Position numbers and translations under genes: made by a program. 64,000 nucleotides of DNA, taken from Craterostigma plantagineum (lineage: Eukaryota; Streptophyta; Magnoliopsida; Lamiales; Linderniaceae). Under the pieces are notes generated by a model, which made no database searches, had not been told where the DNA came from, and was given only the letters and a program-made list of their open reading frames with translations. Shown one piece after another: positions 21,111-32,704 of the stretch. Each line of letters begins with the position of its first letter. The first letter of the stretch is position 1. The stretch lies in NCBI GenBank assembly GCA_027422505.1, contig JAPQWV010000361.1, forward strand, positions 434,001 through 498,000, given 5' to 3'.

Positions 21111-24100
21111 ATGCATACACTTATGGCGATCGATGAGTGTGGGGAAGAGGTCGACGAGCCGATCATAGCTATCGACAAGAGCAGCGAAGAGGACAAGGAA
21201 AAGAGCCCGGTCGAGGAGCCACCGGTCCTGGAATTGAAGCCGCTACCCGACCACCTCGAGTACGCGTTTCTGAGCAACAATGGAGGGCTGCCGGTCATCA
21301 TCTCATCGAACCTCGATGACGGACAGAAGGGCCAGCTCTTAGATGTGTTGAAGGCGCACAAGAAGGCGTTGGCGTGGAAGATATCCGACATAAGGGGTAT
21401 CAACCCGAGCTACTGCACGCACAAGATCCTCATGGAGGACGATTTCAAGCCGGTCGCTCAACGCCAAAGACGGCTCAACCCCAACATGAAGGACGTGGTA
21501 AAGAAGGAGGTGATCAAATTGCTAGACGCGGGGATAATCTATCCCATTTCAGACAGCGCATGGGTCAGCCCGGTCCAAGTAGTACCAAAGAAAGGAGGCA
21601 TGACGGTCGTCACCAACGGCAAGAACGAACTGATCCCGCCGAGGACCGTGACCGGATGGCGCGTCTGCATCGACTACAGGAAGTTGAACGATGCCACGCG
21701 AAAGGAACATTTTCCCTTACCATTTATTGATCAAATGTTAGAAAAATTAGAGGGTCACTCATTTTACTGTTTCCTTGATGGCTTGTCAGGTTATTTACAG
21801 ATCCCCATAGCACCCGAGGACCAAGAAAAGACGACGTTCACTTGCCCGTTCGGGACGATCGCGTACCAAAGGATGCCATTCGGCTTATGCAATGCCCCAG
21901 CCACCTTCCAGCGATGCATGATGGCCATATTCGACGAATTGGTAGGTGAGGTAATGGAGGTATTTATGGACGATTTTTCTGTTTTCGGGTCGTCGTTTGA
22001 AGCATGCTTGTCAAATCTGAAACTCGTACTCGCACGATGCGAGGAAACGAACTTGGCACTTAATTGGGAAAAGTGCCACTTCATGGTTCGAGAGGGTATA
22101 GTCCTCGGTCACAAGATCTCCTCTAAAGGAATCGAAGTTGACCGAGCCAAGTTAGAAACTATTGAGAAATTGCCTGTTCCCTCGAACGTGAAGTCGATTA
22201 GAAGCTTCCTAGGACATGCGGGATTTTATCGTAGGTTTATCAAAGATTTTTCTAAGATTGCACGTCCCATGTCTAGACTGTTAGAGAAAGATGCCCCGTT
22301 TGATTTCAATGACGAGTGTCTGCATGCTTTTAATTTGCTTAAGGAGCGATTAGTCACAGCACCTATTATGGTTGCCCCTGATTGGGGGCTGCCCTTTGAA
22401 CTAATGTGCGATGCTAGTGACTATGCAGTTGGGGCCGTGCTAGGGCAGCGTAAAGACAACCACTTCAGACCAATCTACTACGCGAGTAAGACGCTAGACG
22501 CAGCCCAGGCCAATTACACGACCACCGAAAAGGAGATGTTGGCCGTCGTGTTCGCGTTCGACAAGTTTAGGTCATATCTGATCCTTTCCAAAGTTATTGT
22601 TTTCACTGACCACTCTGCTCTTAAGTATCTCTTAGCAAAGCCGGATGCCAAGCCCCGGCTGATCAGGTGGATCTTACTCTTACAAGAGTTCGACATCGAG
22701 ATCCGTGATAAGAAGGGTGCAGAGAACTTGGCAGCGGATCACCTCTCTCGACTAGAGGAGTCCGAGATCTATAATAAGGACGATAGGGCGATACATGACC
22801 GGTTCCCAGACGAGCATCTGTATTCGATACAGGTGGTAAGCCACGATACTCCCTGGTTTGCAGATTACGCTAACTATCTCGTTGCGAGGGTTCTGCCGAA
22901 AGAGTACACCAGTCAACAAAAGAAGAAATTCTTTTCTGATTTAAGGTACTACTTTTGGGAAGACCCGTTTCTTTTCAGGCGATGTGCAGATCAGGTAATA
23001 CGGCGATGCGTGGCCGCTCCAGAAATGACGCAGATCCTTAGGCACTGCCACAACGGACCGACCGGAGGGCACTACGCAGCCAACAGAACCGCCCAAAAGG
23101 TGTTGGAAAGCGGGTTCTACTGGCCCACGATTTTCAAGGACGCCCAAAGGTACGTTGACACTTGTGATCAGTGTCAGCGCGCAGGTAATCTCTCCAAACG
23201 CGACGAAATGCCTCAGAATTTCATCTTGGTATGCGAGATATTCGATGTGTGGGGTATAGATTTTATGGGTCCATTTCCTAGCTCGTACAATAATAAGTAC
23301 ATCCTAGTTGCCGTCGATTATGTGTCTAAGTGGGCCGAGGCGCAAGCCTTGCCCACAAACGACGCTAGGGTAGTCGTTAGATTTTTGCGAGCGTTATTTT
23401 CATGTTTTGGGGCACCTAGATGCATCATTAGTGATAGAGGCACTCACTTTTGTAACACCCAGTTTGCACGCACTTTAGAACGTTACGGTGTTAAACATAG
23501 CCTATCCACCCCGTACCATCCCCAAGCTAGTGGTCAAGTCGAAGTAGTGAATCGCGAGTTGAAACGCATTCTAGAGAAGACCATAGAGGGAAACCGTAGG
23601 GAGTGGGCGAACAAGTTGAATGATGCACTTTGGGCATATAGGACCGCATATAAGACCCCCATAGGTACTACGCCATATAGATTAGTCTATGGAAAAGCAT
23701 GTCATCTTCCCGTAGAAATAGAACATAAGGCATATTGGGCCATCAAATCCTTGGATCTTGATTTGGGGAACGCCGGCGGAAAGCGGCAACTCCAAATCAA
23801 TGAATTAGACGAGTGGCGTTTATCGGCTTACGATAACGCTCGCATGTATAAGGAACGCTCCAAAGCCTATCATGATAAAAAGATTCGACAAAGGCGAGAG
23901 TTTCAGGAAGGAGATCAAGTCCTTCTTTTTAACTCTCGACTTAGGCTTTTTCCTGGCAAGCTTAGATCTCGCTGGTCAGGACCGTTCACTGTTACCCGTG
24001 TTTTTCCTTATGGTACTGTTGAGATTTCAGGTATGGAGCAGGGTACTTTTAAGGTGAACGGCCATAGGTTGAAGCACTATCTCGCTGGCGAGGAAGACGC

Positions 24101-24140
24101 GACCGAGAGGGAAGTGCTGTACCTGGACTTCCAGACGTGA
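21111..24140 (+). CDS. Athila Pol: reverse transcriptase, RNase H, integrase (intact 1009 codons)
   Basis: This is the longest intact frame of the window. Residues about 90-390 are RT ([42 protein letters not shown], catalytic FMDD in [10 protein letters not shown]). Residues about 430-560 are RNase H ([46 protein letters not shown]). Integrase follows with the HHCC zinc finger ([22 protein letters not shown]), first Asp in GIDFMGPF, second in [10 protein letters not shown] and Glu in [13 protein letters not shown]. The C-terminus has the [20 protein letters not shown] block typical of Athila/Tat pol. All catalytic residues are present. It is separated from protease only by an in-frame TAA, so translation would need readthrough or the stop is a lesion. 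Confidence 0.9.
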   Translation: MHTLMAIDECGEEVDEPIIAIDKSSEEDKEKSPVEEPPVLELKPLPDHLEYAFLSNNGGLPVIISSNLDDGQKGQLLDVLKAHKKALAWKISDIRGINPSYCTHKILMEDDFKPVAQRQRRLNPNMKDVVKKEVIKLLDAGIIYPISDSAWVSPVQVVPKKGGMTVVTNGKNELIPPRTVTGWRVCIDYRKLNDATRKEHFPLPFIDQMLEKLEGHSFYCFLDGLSGYLQIPIAPEDQEKTTFTCPFGTIAYQRMPFGLCNAPATFQRCMMAIFDELVGEVMEVFMDDFSVFGSSFEACLSNLKLVLARCEETNLALNWEKCHFMVREGIVLGHKISSKGIEVDRAKLETIEKLPVPSNVKSIRSFLGHAGFYRRFIKDFSKIARPMSRLLEKDAPFDFNDECLHAFNLLKERLVTAPIMVAPDWGLPFELMCDASDYAVGAVLGQRKDNHFRPIYYASKTLDAAQANYTTTEKEMLAVVFAFDKFRSYLILSKVIVFTDHSALKYLLAKPDAKPRLIRWILLLQEFDIEIRDKKGAENLAADHLSRLEESEIYNKDDRAIHDRFPDEHLYSIQVVSHDTPWFADYANYLVARVLPKEYTSQQKKKFFSDLRYYFWEDPFLFRRCADQVIRRCVAAPEMTQILRHCHNGPTGGHYAANRTAQKVLESGFYWPTIFKDAQRYVDTCDQCQRAGNLSKRDEMPQNFILVCEIFDVWGIDFMGPFPSSYNNKYILVAVDYVSKWAEAQALPTNDARVVVRFLRALFSCFGAPRCIISDRGTHFCNTQFARTLERYGVKHSLSTPYHPQASGQVEVVNRELKRILEKTIEGNRREWANKLNDALWAYRTAYKTPIGTTPYRLVYGKACHLPVEIEHKAYWAIKSLDLDLGNAGGKRQLQINELDEWRLSAYDNARMYKERSKAYHDKKIRQRREFQEGDQVLLFNSRLRLFPGKLRSRWSGPFTVTRVFPYGTVEISGMEQGTFKVNGHRLKHYLAGEEDATEREVLYLDFQT

Positions 24141-24742
24141 ACGAACGAAACGACGTCCGGCTAAAGACGGTAAAGTAAGCGCTTCTTGGGAGGCAACCCA
24201 GATATTTTCATTTAAAAAAAAATGGGGCGTCACGGCTAACTGCTTAAGCAGTCACGGCCGTGACGTTGTAACGAGGCACTCTCTGCCTCGTGTCACGGCC
24301 GGACGCCTAAGCGGTCACGGCCGTGACATACCCCAGCGGCGTCCACTGCCCTGAGTCACGGCCAACGCCATAGGACGTCACGGCCGTGACGAGCTATTTA
24401 ATAAAAAAAATAATAATAAAAAAAAATGAAGTCCCGATCTCATCACGGCTCGTGACATAGACGTCACGGCCGTGACGTGCAGCAGAAAAGGACGTGCCAA
24501 AGGTCACGGCCAAGACCTATATAGGTCACGGCCGTGACCTAGCCGATTTCATGTTATAAAAAAAAGTTTTTTTTCCTTCTTCCCCATTTCTTCCTCTCTC
24601 TTCTCTCCCTCTCACACCTCCCTTCACCCTCACCACCTTCGACCTCCTCCCACCAACGCCGCCGACCGCCGCCGCCGCCCTTCCAACTCCGGCGACACCC
24701 AACACCCTAAATTTCCCCCCTCAATTTCGTTAAAAATCCAAG
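24141..24742 (+). promoter_or_regulatory. Putative internal promoter and leader of the Athila accessory ORF
   Basis: Five copies of the palindrome GTCACGGCCGTGAC lie at about 24250, 24315, 24376, 24463 and 24525, again with half sites between them. A TATA box follows (TATAAAA, 24555-24561), then a pyrimidine-rich tract (24563-24640) and a GC-rich leader to a 5' splice site CCAAG|GTATGA (cut after 24742). The same palindrome-TATA arrangement is found in the LTR. Promoter activity is inference. Confidence 0.5.
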
Positions 24743-25525
24743 GTATGAACATTTTATTGCTCTATTTCGTTCTAAACTTACAATTCTCGTCGAAATTGTT
24801 AATCTTTGGTGTTGACATGTTTCTATTCGCTTATTACATGATATAATTACTATGGGTATGCTTAATTCATTGAAATTGGTTACGAATTTTCGGATTTTGA
24901 TGATGAACCCTAATTTTCAAAATTGGGGCTTTTTGAACTGGGACCAATTTTGTGTTTCTCTTGCCCCGCTATTGATCGATACATGTTAGGAACGCTTTGG
25001 GTAAGCCTAATTACGTACATTTGATGTTAAATTTCGAAATTCTTACGAAGAACCCTAATTCCGTTCAAATTAGGGCTTTTTCGAATTTTGTCCTTATCTG
25101 GGTTGATTTTCCCCTCTTATGATTAGATACATGCTATGAATGCTGTGGGGCGTGCTTAATTACGTGAATATGTGGTTGAATTGCGAGATTTTACGATGAA
25201 CCCTAATTCTCTAATTTGGGGATTTTCGAAATTGGGTACAATTTGGCGTTTTTGGTATTCTTTTATGATGATATATGTCTTGGGGGTTTTTAGTTTGTTT
25301 ACTTGATTCATTAATTTTGCATATTCGTTTTGGGTACGTTGGCCGCCCTGATTTGGAACGTGCTATGCATATCTTCATCTGTACGCTATCTATTCGATAA
25401 AATGCCACCTTGAGTTTCCATGAGTTATTGCATATGCAAGTTCCTACCTCGTCGCTATTTTGGTCGAGTCACGCTGCTTCGAATTTAATTGCTACACTAC
25501 CCTTGAACTCACATCTTTCCTTCAG
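24743..25525 (+). other. Putative 783-nt leader intron upstream of the Athila accessory ORF
   Basis: It starts GTATGAAC and ends CTTTCCTTCAG, six nucleotides before an ATG at 25531. The interior is T-rich and contains four diverged copies of a segment with ACCCTAATT...ATTGGGGCTTTTT (around 24905, 25050, 25198), so it seems partly built from internal duplications. No open frame is present. Confidence 0.5.
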
Positions 25526-25530
25526 GTACT

Positions 25531-26866
25531 ATGGGTAAAAGTAGATCCTCAGCCTCACGTGACCCCGCCTCGCGTTCGCCCGTCCGTCAAAGGCGACGCG
25601 GGCCCCCGCCGACAATGCTAGAAGCCATGGGCCAGTTCACTGACGAGGCCCAGGCGGCATGATACACCCGGCTGAAGGGAATGGAGTTCATAGCCATGGA
25701 CCAGATCGATCACGAGACATTGGCGAAGTACCACATCGACCAGCAGGTCGCCCAGTACTTCTCACTCAGCGGATGGAACACCTTCCTGGCCATCGACGAA
25801 CCAGCATACAAGGAACTCACCTTGGAGTTCCTTGCCACGTTCTCCTTCGATGAATACGGCGACCACACAATCCGCTTCCGCGCGTTCAACGAAGAGCATA
25901 TAGTACGGGCCGACCATGTGTGCCATGCACTTGGAGTCCCAGAGCCCCCACACCGGACCTTCGCGACCTTCTTCGATACACCGGGCGGACAACGGGGGTG
26001 CTGGGCTGAAATCGCTCGACCTGGCGAGCCGGCATATAGCGCGAAGACGTCGAAGGCATCTGCGCTGAGAAGCCCAGGACTACGCTATATTCACCGCCTC
26101 CTGACGACCTCGCTTACACCGAGGGGTGACTCACACGGAGCAGTTACCCTCCGCGATCTGTATTACCTGATCCAGATGCACCGAGGCGAACGGATCAACC
26201 TAGGGATGGCGGTGTCCCACGCCTTCAGTGCTCAGGCGGAAGCGCGATCCCATGGCAAGATCGCCGTCGGCCCACTGATCACCAAGGTGATCAAAGGATT
26301 ACGCTACTGGCCGGCGAATGCACCCGAGATGGAGGTAGTAGGCGGGCGTCACCCGGTGAACGAGGAGGCGCTGGTGAGGATGAAGATGCTCGTGAAGGCG
26401 CCCACCTGGACTCGCGCCAACAAGGTGTATATCTGGCACGAGATGTATCGCGGCCAGACCGACCAAGGAGCTATCCCCGACGACCAGCTCTACCTCGACG
26501 GCCCACACCCAGTGGAGACGGACACGACGCCTGCAGGCCCTCATTTTCCTCTGGCTACCATCAGGGCTAATCATCCGGCGTCGCTCCGTACGCTACGACG
26601 GCGGACCTTGAAGCACTGCGCCAGGACATGATGCGCATGAACGCCGACTCGCTACAGAGGGACGACGAGCTCCGACGATACAACGAAGAGACTCGGCGCC
26701 GACAGTAAGAGTACGAGCGCCAGAATGAGAAGCCCACCGCCGTTACGACGCAGAACTAGAGCGCTACAACCAGGCCCTTCAAGCCATGGACACGGCGCTC
26801 AAGTATTCCCAGCAGTCGATGGCTTTCCTGCGCCCGAGGCCACCATCACCACCGCCGCCACCTTAG
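25531..26866 (+). pseudogene. Athila ORF-1-like accessory protein (envelope position)
   Basis: The ATG at 25531 starts an Arg/Ser/Pro-rich basic N-terminus (MGKSRSSASRDPASRSP). TGA 25660-25662 interrupts the frame, probably from TGG, and the same frame goes on to 26631. It matches the Athila ORF-1 family in feel (YTRLKGMEF, YHIDQQVAQYFSLSGWNTFL, ELTLEFLATFSFD, IRFRAFNEEH). A frameshift near 26570-26600 leads to a coiled-coil Arg/Glu-rich tail (DLEALRQDMMRMNADSL) with a TAA at 26706-26708, and a second shift to a Pro-rich end at TAG 26864-26866. The role of this protein is not established; an envelope-like role has been proposed for the family. Confidence 0.7.
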
Positions 26867-28137
26867 GGATTTCTTCTTTATCATTTATGACATTGCGTTT
26901 GCTTGCGTATATACATCGGTCCACATAGGTGGAGAGTTGACCCACTCAAGCTTCATGGATTTTCATCCTAAAATCATCTTGTAATAGGTGGAGTAGCCAT
27001 CAATTTATAAGCTCGTAAATTCTTCTCAATTAACTGATGTGGAACACATGTGACTATTAGAGTTACCTTCTTTAACACATAGCTTCGAACCTCGTGCGAT
27101 CAACCACGGATGACATTGCAATATTACAAAGTCCATTGAGCAGAAGGCCTCACATTGGCCATATTAAAAACATTAAAATTTTAGTACCTTAAATATGTAT
27201 ATATATAGATATATGAAGGTTTATTTAATTATCTTCTTATTAAACTTTATGAGAGAATATCATAACTAGTTCTTGGGGCATAATCTTGCCTTAGTTATCG
27301 GGGATGGGGTGTATAGTCCCAGCCCCATTCCCGTGTTATAAACTTACAATAATACATTTTAATAGTATTACATATAAATAATATTAGTAAAACATTCATG
27401 TGACGGTGAGCCCCGCAGGGTGGGGGATGAGGACGGGAATTTTCGTAAACGTGGGGCCGAGAATCGGGATTAGATCCCCATCCCTGTCCCCGTCCCTGCC
27501 ATGCCATGCCCTACCCCATTCATGACATCCCTACAAAGATATCAATAATATGCACTTTTCGAGCCATATAAGTTCTTTTTTTTTCAAGCGATCTACCTCT
27601 CGATATTTTTGGACATAGTCTAGACAATGCAAAATAGTGGTTGTGCGATGGTTGTGGGAGGTAGCCGACGAGCACCCCTGTCTTTGGACAGTCTGCACAA
27701 TTGAAGCCCAAACGATCTTTTGATTGAAAAATTCAATCTTCTTTTAGTTGTTACAAAACAATTTTGATTATAAGTATAACTATTAGTAATTATATTAGTA
27801 ATTTGAGATAATGAAGGTGAAAAGGTGTAACGTTATTCTCTTGAAATATAAATGTAATAATAATCAAAGTTGAAAACTGGTAGTTTTGAATAGTAATAGA
27901 AAGTTAACGATTTTTTGCAATTTACTTTTAGAATAATACTCCCTCCGTCCCAGCAACTTTATCACATAAGTTGCTGGGCACGCAAACTAAGGCATTATTA
28001 TATTAATATAATATAATGAAAAGGTAAAAAAGTGTGATATTGATAGTTTGTGATAGTTTTTTGCTAAATAAGAAAATGTGATAAAATTATTGGGACGCCC
28101 GAAATGTAAAAGTGTGATAAAATTAGCGGGACGGAGG
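26867..28137. other. Intergenic region with transposon remnants
   Basis: No gene is visible. 26925-27065 is a diverged copy of the repeat at 16110-16265. 27292-27532 has GGGGATGGGG-type GC-rich ends pointing inward, and its right end (reverse complement TAGGGATGTCATGAATGGGG) looks like a hAT terminus, so it may be a decayed hAT MITE without a preserved target duplication. 27533-27937 is AT-rich unique-looking DNA. Confidence 0.45.
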
Positions 28138-28140
28138 ATG
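27940..28140. mobile_element. Stowaway MITE
   Basis: The left end CTCCCTCCGTCCC and right end GGGACGGAGGATG form the Stowaway (Tc1/mariner) terminal inverted repeat, flanked by TA at 27938-27939 and 28141-28142. It is 201 bp, AT-rich and non-coding. It is related, in opposite orientation, to the copy at 62359-62595. Confidence 0.9.
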
Positions 28141-28160
28141 TACTAGTTATGTCATTCTCT

Positions 28161-29000
28161 GTGTCTTTTTCAAAAAATAGCCCTTGACTTGATATTCTTT
28201 TCAAAAAATAGTCTCCTTTGACATATTTTGGTGAATTTACCTTCATTTAATTAACTGTTAATCATCTTTAAATAGAGTCAATAGAACTACAAATAAAAGG
28301 AAAAGAAAAATAAGATACATACACAAAATATATATATAAGAAACGAAACTCACTCCACAACACGTAATAAATATTACAACCACCCAGATCCATCCTACGC
28401 TCTACATTTTCATCACTAAGTCGACCTCAAAGTCTGCGAAATAATACTCTTGAAATAAATACCCAGCTCGAACTCTTCCATATTAAGTTTTTTTCGTTCG
28501 AATTTTGAATTTTAACTCTCGAAATTGATTAATGTTCAGTCCATAAGCTATGAAATTAAGTGATGTGTCAAAGAGATTATGTGTGTCCATGAGAGTGTCG
28601 AAATTCTAGTTGGAAGGATGAAAATTTTGGTCATTATATTTCAGGGTACTCACAAATGTACTCAAGGGTCCCCTTGCATTATCAATGGGGCCGCGCACCG
28701 AAGCAAGGGCCTCACAATTACGGATGGGGCCCCGCACAAGCGCAGGGGCCGTGCATTAGAGCTGGTTCCCCCGCATCAGTGCAGGAGCCCCGAGCGGTAG
28801 TGTAGGGGTCTCGTGCAATGACCCGCGCATCAGTGCAGGGGTTGCACACTAGAACACGGGTCTCGCTCATGTGTACAAGGGCCCCGAGCGGTAGTACAGG
28901 GGTCCCAAGCATAAGAGCCGAGGCCCCGCGCAAGCTGTTCGGATTTTGGCAAGCTGTTAGGATTTTGCAAGCTGTTAGGGTTTCGTTATGTGATTTTCGA
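28161..29000. repeat. Duplicated MULE left end, copy 1
   Basis: The terminal region and the following GC-rich array recur at 29717-31490 (with an insertion). Shared landmarks are the TIR-like start with AAAAAATAGC and CTTGACTT, AAGTCGACCTCAAAGTCTGCGAAA, the GAGAGTGTCGAA block, the array of AGGGGCCCCGCGCA and the tail CAAGCTGTTAGGGTTT. The array (28655-28935) consists of about 12 imperfect units with CAGTGCAGGGG. Confidence 0.7.
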
Positions 29001-29716
29001 ATGCAAAGTGTTCGAGAATGTTCTCTGTTTGAAAATATTTCGATGTCGTTTAAAGCCAAGTGTTCGAAAATGTTATAACGAAAATGTTTTCCAAATGTCT
29101 GTGCGAAAAGTGATTCTGAATTATAACTTGCGAAAACTTTTCATTTTTTTCTTCTTTTCATTTTATCATGGGATTGCTAGTTCGAATCATTCTACATTTG
29201 GCTCGATTAACGATGATAATCCACATTCTGCTGCTCATTGGATTTGTATGGCGAAAGCACCACTTTCTTCCTCTCTATATATGTAATATATTATTGGTGG
29301 CGGTCTTGTTTATATGTGAGATTGAGAACCCTCTCTTCTTTCAAACGTATTTATTTTGCCGATCAAATGCCGCCATGAATTCTTGCAATCGGGGCTCTGT
29401 GTGGAAAGATAGCGCTTCTTCTGTATGCGAAAATAAGTATTAGCTACTTATCTATTACAATGATGAATTGAAAATAGTGTATCATCACTGTCATTTCCTT
29501 CCCATGGGTATCGCTTCACATTTTGCTTACTTTTACTCTCAACACAACAGAATGTATTTCCTGCTCTGAACCCAACACCAGTTGTTCACCAAGAGGCGTG
29601 GACTTTAAATGGATTGTCAAAATTCGGAAAATTCAAGATGAGATCGAAAGAGATTGCGCTCACCAAGGCATTTTTAAACTCTGTACTACACCTCTCTCTA
29701 AATCGCCTACTTTTTT
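29001..29716. other. Sequence between the two MULE left-end copies
   Basis: AT-rich sequence without a recognised gene. Open stretches exist on + (for example 29168-29443 and 29523-29729), but none shows a known domain. Gene-fragment capture cannot be excluded, since MULEs often do this. Confidence 0.4.
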
Positions 29717-31490
29717 AGGGGTCGTCTAAAAAAATAGCTCTTGACTTAGTCAATGTTAAAAAAAGCCTCGTTGACATTTTTTTGTCAAAGGCCTTTATTT
29801 TAATTAACTTTTAATCATCTTCTTTAAACATCGTTAATAGAATAAAAATGAAAGGAAAACAAAAATAAATATACATACACACGATCTGTATCTATTTAAA
29901 AGAAAACAAATCCCATTTTGAACGCACAGTGGCACATAATAATCATTACAACCACTCAGATCGATCCATTCTTTCTTCTTTTCCCATGCGAACAGGGTAC
30001 TAATTTCCACACTTGAAGACCTCATCGCTCTATGAATAAACAGCCTCACTTTCGTCACTAAGTCGAGCTCAAAGTCTGCGAAACAAGTCTCGAAAGAAAT
30101 ACTCAGCTCTAACTTTTTACAGTGAGTTTTTTCGGTTCGACTTATGAATTTAACCCTCAAAATTACGTGATTGTGTCAAAGACATGGTGTGCGGCCATGA
30201 GAGTGTCGAATTTCCATTGTGAAGGATGAAACTCGTGGTCATTATGCTTTATGGTACCCGCACATATATTCACAACGGTCCCATGCACTAGAGTTGGGGC
30301 CCCGCGCATAACTGCAGGGCCCCGCGCATCTTTACATGGTCCCCGAACGCTGATGCCGGTGTCTCGCGCATCAGTGCAGGGGCCGCGCGCACTAGAGCAC
30401 GGGTCCTGCGCACTATAGAAAGGTTCCGGCGCATTAGTGCAGGAGCCCCGAGCATGGTGCTGGGGCCCCGGGCATCCAGTGGCGGACCCACGTAGGGGCT
30501 TGGGGAGGCCATTGACCCCCAGCCGCCAAATATATACTATTAATATAATATCATCTTAAATCTTGTGGTCGAGTGTTCATTTAGTGGCGAAGAGGTTTGG
30601 GAATCGAGTCTCAACTGTCACCCCCCATTAACAAAATTTTGTCTTTTTAAGCTTTCTTTATCAATTTATATGAAAATTATTTAAAATTATATACACAGTC
30701 ACATCTTTCATCAATGATTTTTTTAACATATTAGCAACATAATTATGTCTTTTCATGTATACCAATTTATTTTTTTGTTGTATGTTACACAGTTATATTG
30801 TATTTATCAACCAAAATATTTATGATTACAAAAAACTAATATTTCCAATTTAACATATAAAGAATGTTTTTGATACTTATATCTCTTTAATTAAAGACCA
30901 TTTATTTATTATTCATTATTTTTTCAATTTCAACTTATCATTTAAAATAATTTATTCATCATTCTTTCTTTTCTATATCAGTAACATATTTTTCTTCCAA
31001 TATCAATAACATATAATAAATTAAGTTTCTGTGTAAGCAAAAGTATATTTAGAATAAAATAAATATACGAACTTATATCTCAAAGTACAAAAAGTCATCG
31101 ATCCCCCGGATGTCAGATTCTGGGTCCGCCACTGCGCATCAGTGCAGGGGCCACGCACTAGAGCTTGGGTCCCATGCACTAAAGCAGGGTTCCGCGCACA
31201 TGAGCGCTGAGGACCAGGGCGTCAGTGCCGCCCGCGCACTAGAGCAGGGGTCCTGTGCACTTGAGCTGGGGTTCCGCGCACAGTGCAGGGGCCCCGAGTG
31301 GTAGTGCAAGGGTCCCACGCAATATGTCAGGGTTTTCGAGAGCTGTTAGTGTTTTCGAAAGCTCTTAGGGTGTTGCAAACTGCAAGGGCTTCAATTATGT
31401 CTCGAAATCACATTCAAACACACAACATCCAAAAAAATAACATTTTCGCAAATTATGGTTTCACAAGCTGTTAGGGTTTTCGCAAGTAGG
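29717..31490. repeat. Duplicated MULE left end, copy 2 (interrupted by a hAT-like element)
   Basis: It starts with GTCGTCTAAAAAAATAGCTC and CTTGACTTAGTC, similar to the outer terminus at 28161. It continues colinearly with 28161-29000 through the GC-rich array (30270-30477 and 31134-31330) and the GCTGTTAGGGTTTTC tail. The 656-bp insertion 30478-31133 splits the array. Confidence 0.7.
30478..31133. mobile_element. hAT-like non-autonomous element
   Basis: Terminal inverted repeats AGTGGCGGACCCA and TGGGTCCGCCACT bound an AT-rich non-coding 656 bp. The flanking 8-mers GGGCATCC and GCGCATCA match at six of eight positions, suggesting an aged 8-bp hAT duplication. Terminal fragments of the same family occur near 60140-60180 and 60360-60400. 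Confidence 0.65.
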
Positions 31491-31529
31491 GCTATAGTTC
31501 TAATAAATTTTACTTCTATTGCAGGCGTT

Positions 31530-32700
31530 GATGATCACTAACATTGTATTCCAAGTCGAGGGTCAGTGGATAATTTGCGAGGATAATACCTCCAGTAATG
31601 TCCACATCCAGCACATAGATGGCAATCAATCTCGGTCGACGAGAAAACATGCACGTTAGAAGGCGTGAATAATGATATTGTGAAGGTATTGTCGCTACAC
31701 AAACGACAATTTCAAACTCATGTTAAGCTAGATGCTTAGCGTCATTTACGATTTTCGACGACCCATCTACGTCGAGATTGACTACGCTCTATGTGCATAC
31801 CTTGATTTTGGTGGTCCACAGTTAAGACCCGTGCTTCATGTTGAGGTTGAGTTATTTGTCAGTGATGCACCACCCAAGATCATCTAAATGACGAATCGAA
31901 TTACAACGTCGGTCTAATAGAGCAGTGCAACACAAATGTGGAACTCCATCCCGTGGAGGGTTACATGGGCAACACATCTAACTACCAATCTTTCCATCTT
32001 TCTGAATACGAGGATTTTCAAGAAGATCACACCGGACAGTGCGACCCTCAAAATGATAATGAAGATGATCCTGTTGAACAACCGGAGGAACATTATGCTT
32101 CGGAAGATGATAATGTCGACGTCCCGGAGCATACACATGTGGCCGAACTCTTGCCAAACGATGGTATGGATGCATTTACAGAAGGATCAAGCCTATTCGT
32201 CGGTCAGGAATTCCGGGACAAAGAGGAAGTCAATAACGTACTCACTACAGTTGCTTTTGATGCGTGTTTCAAATTCAATTGGCCAGGTCAAATAGAACCA
32301 TGTATATAGTGAAATGCGAAAACGAGCAATGCACATGGCGAGTACAGCTGCACAGGACAATGACTCCCCATTTTTCTCAATACGACATACTGTGGCACAC
32401 ACAAATGCGGGGTTTCTCGTCATCCCTGTACACATTGGCAACGAAATTCATTAATTGTATCGAGTGTTTTGTTGGAAAATTTCACCGGTCCTAAAGACAC
32501 TCCGACATCCAAGTCAATTATGTCAATGATGCAGGACATAGGATAGATGTTTCGTACTACAAGGTTTGTAAAGGCAAGCACATAGTGACCGACGAATTAG
32601 TCGGTAATAGGGACGATTGCTACGGTTTACTTCAGGCGTACTTGGTTGCGGTGACGCAAGTAAACGTTGACAGTATCACAGCTTGAGAGATGGACGAAGA
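31530..32700 (+). pseudogene. MuDR-like transposase, N-terminal part (degenerate)
   Basis: A start-like segment at 31531 reads MITNIVFQVEGQWIICEDN, comparable with MULE transposase N-termini. After several stops, the frame 31938-32309 has an acidic stretch (ED-rich, 32000-32150) followed by FVGQEFRDKEEVNNVLTTVAFD. That is the DNA-binding domain start of MuDR transposase. The next frame gives TMYIVKCENEQCTWRVQLHR, the Cys-x-Cys part of that domain, and later RIDVSYYKVCKGKHIV. The catalytic domain is absent; GC-rich array sequence follows at 32705. Confidence 0.65.
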
Positions 32701-32704
32701 TAAT

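Larger units (their letters stand above)
16964..26866 (+). mobile_element. Athila-type Ty3/gypsy retrotransposon, 3' end missing
   Basis: 5' LTR (16964-18366), PBS complementary to tRNA-Asp, gag, protease, an intact RT-RNase H-integrase frame and a downstream Athila ORF-1-like gene follow in order. There is a single RNase H and no chromodomain, which fits Athila. No 3' LTR or polypurine tract follows the last ORF; non-element sequence begins shortly after 26866, so the copy is truncated. Confidence 0.85.

Noticed and set aside
27292..27532. Intact hAT MITE
   Set aside because: Only the right terminus looks like hAT, and no matching 8-bp duplication could be found, so it is noted only as a possible remnant.
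28655..28935. CRISPR-like regular repeat
   Set aside because: Units vary in length and sequence, no constant spacer pattern, and the genome is eukaryotic.
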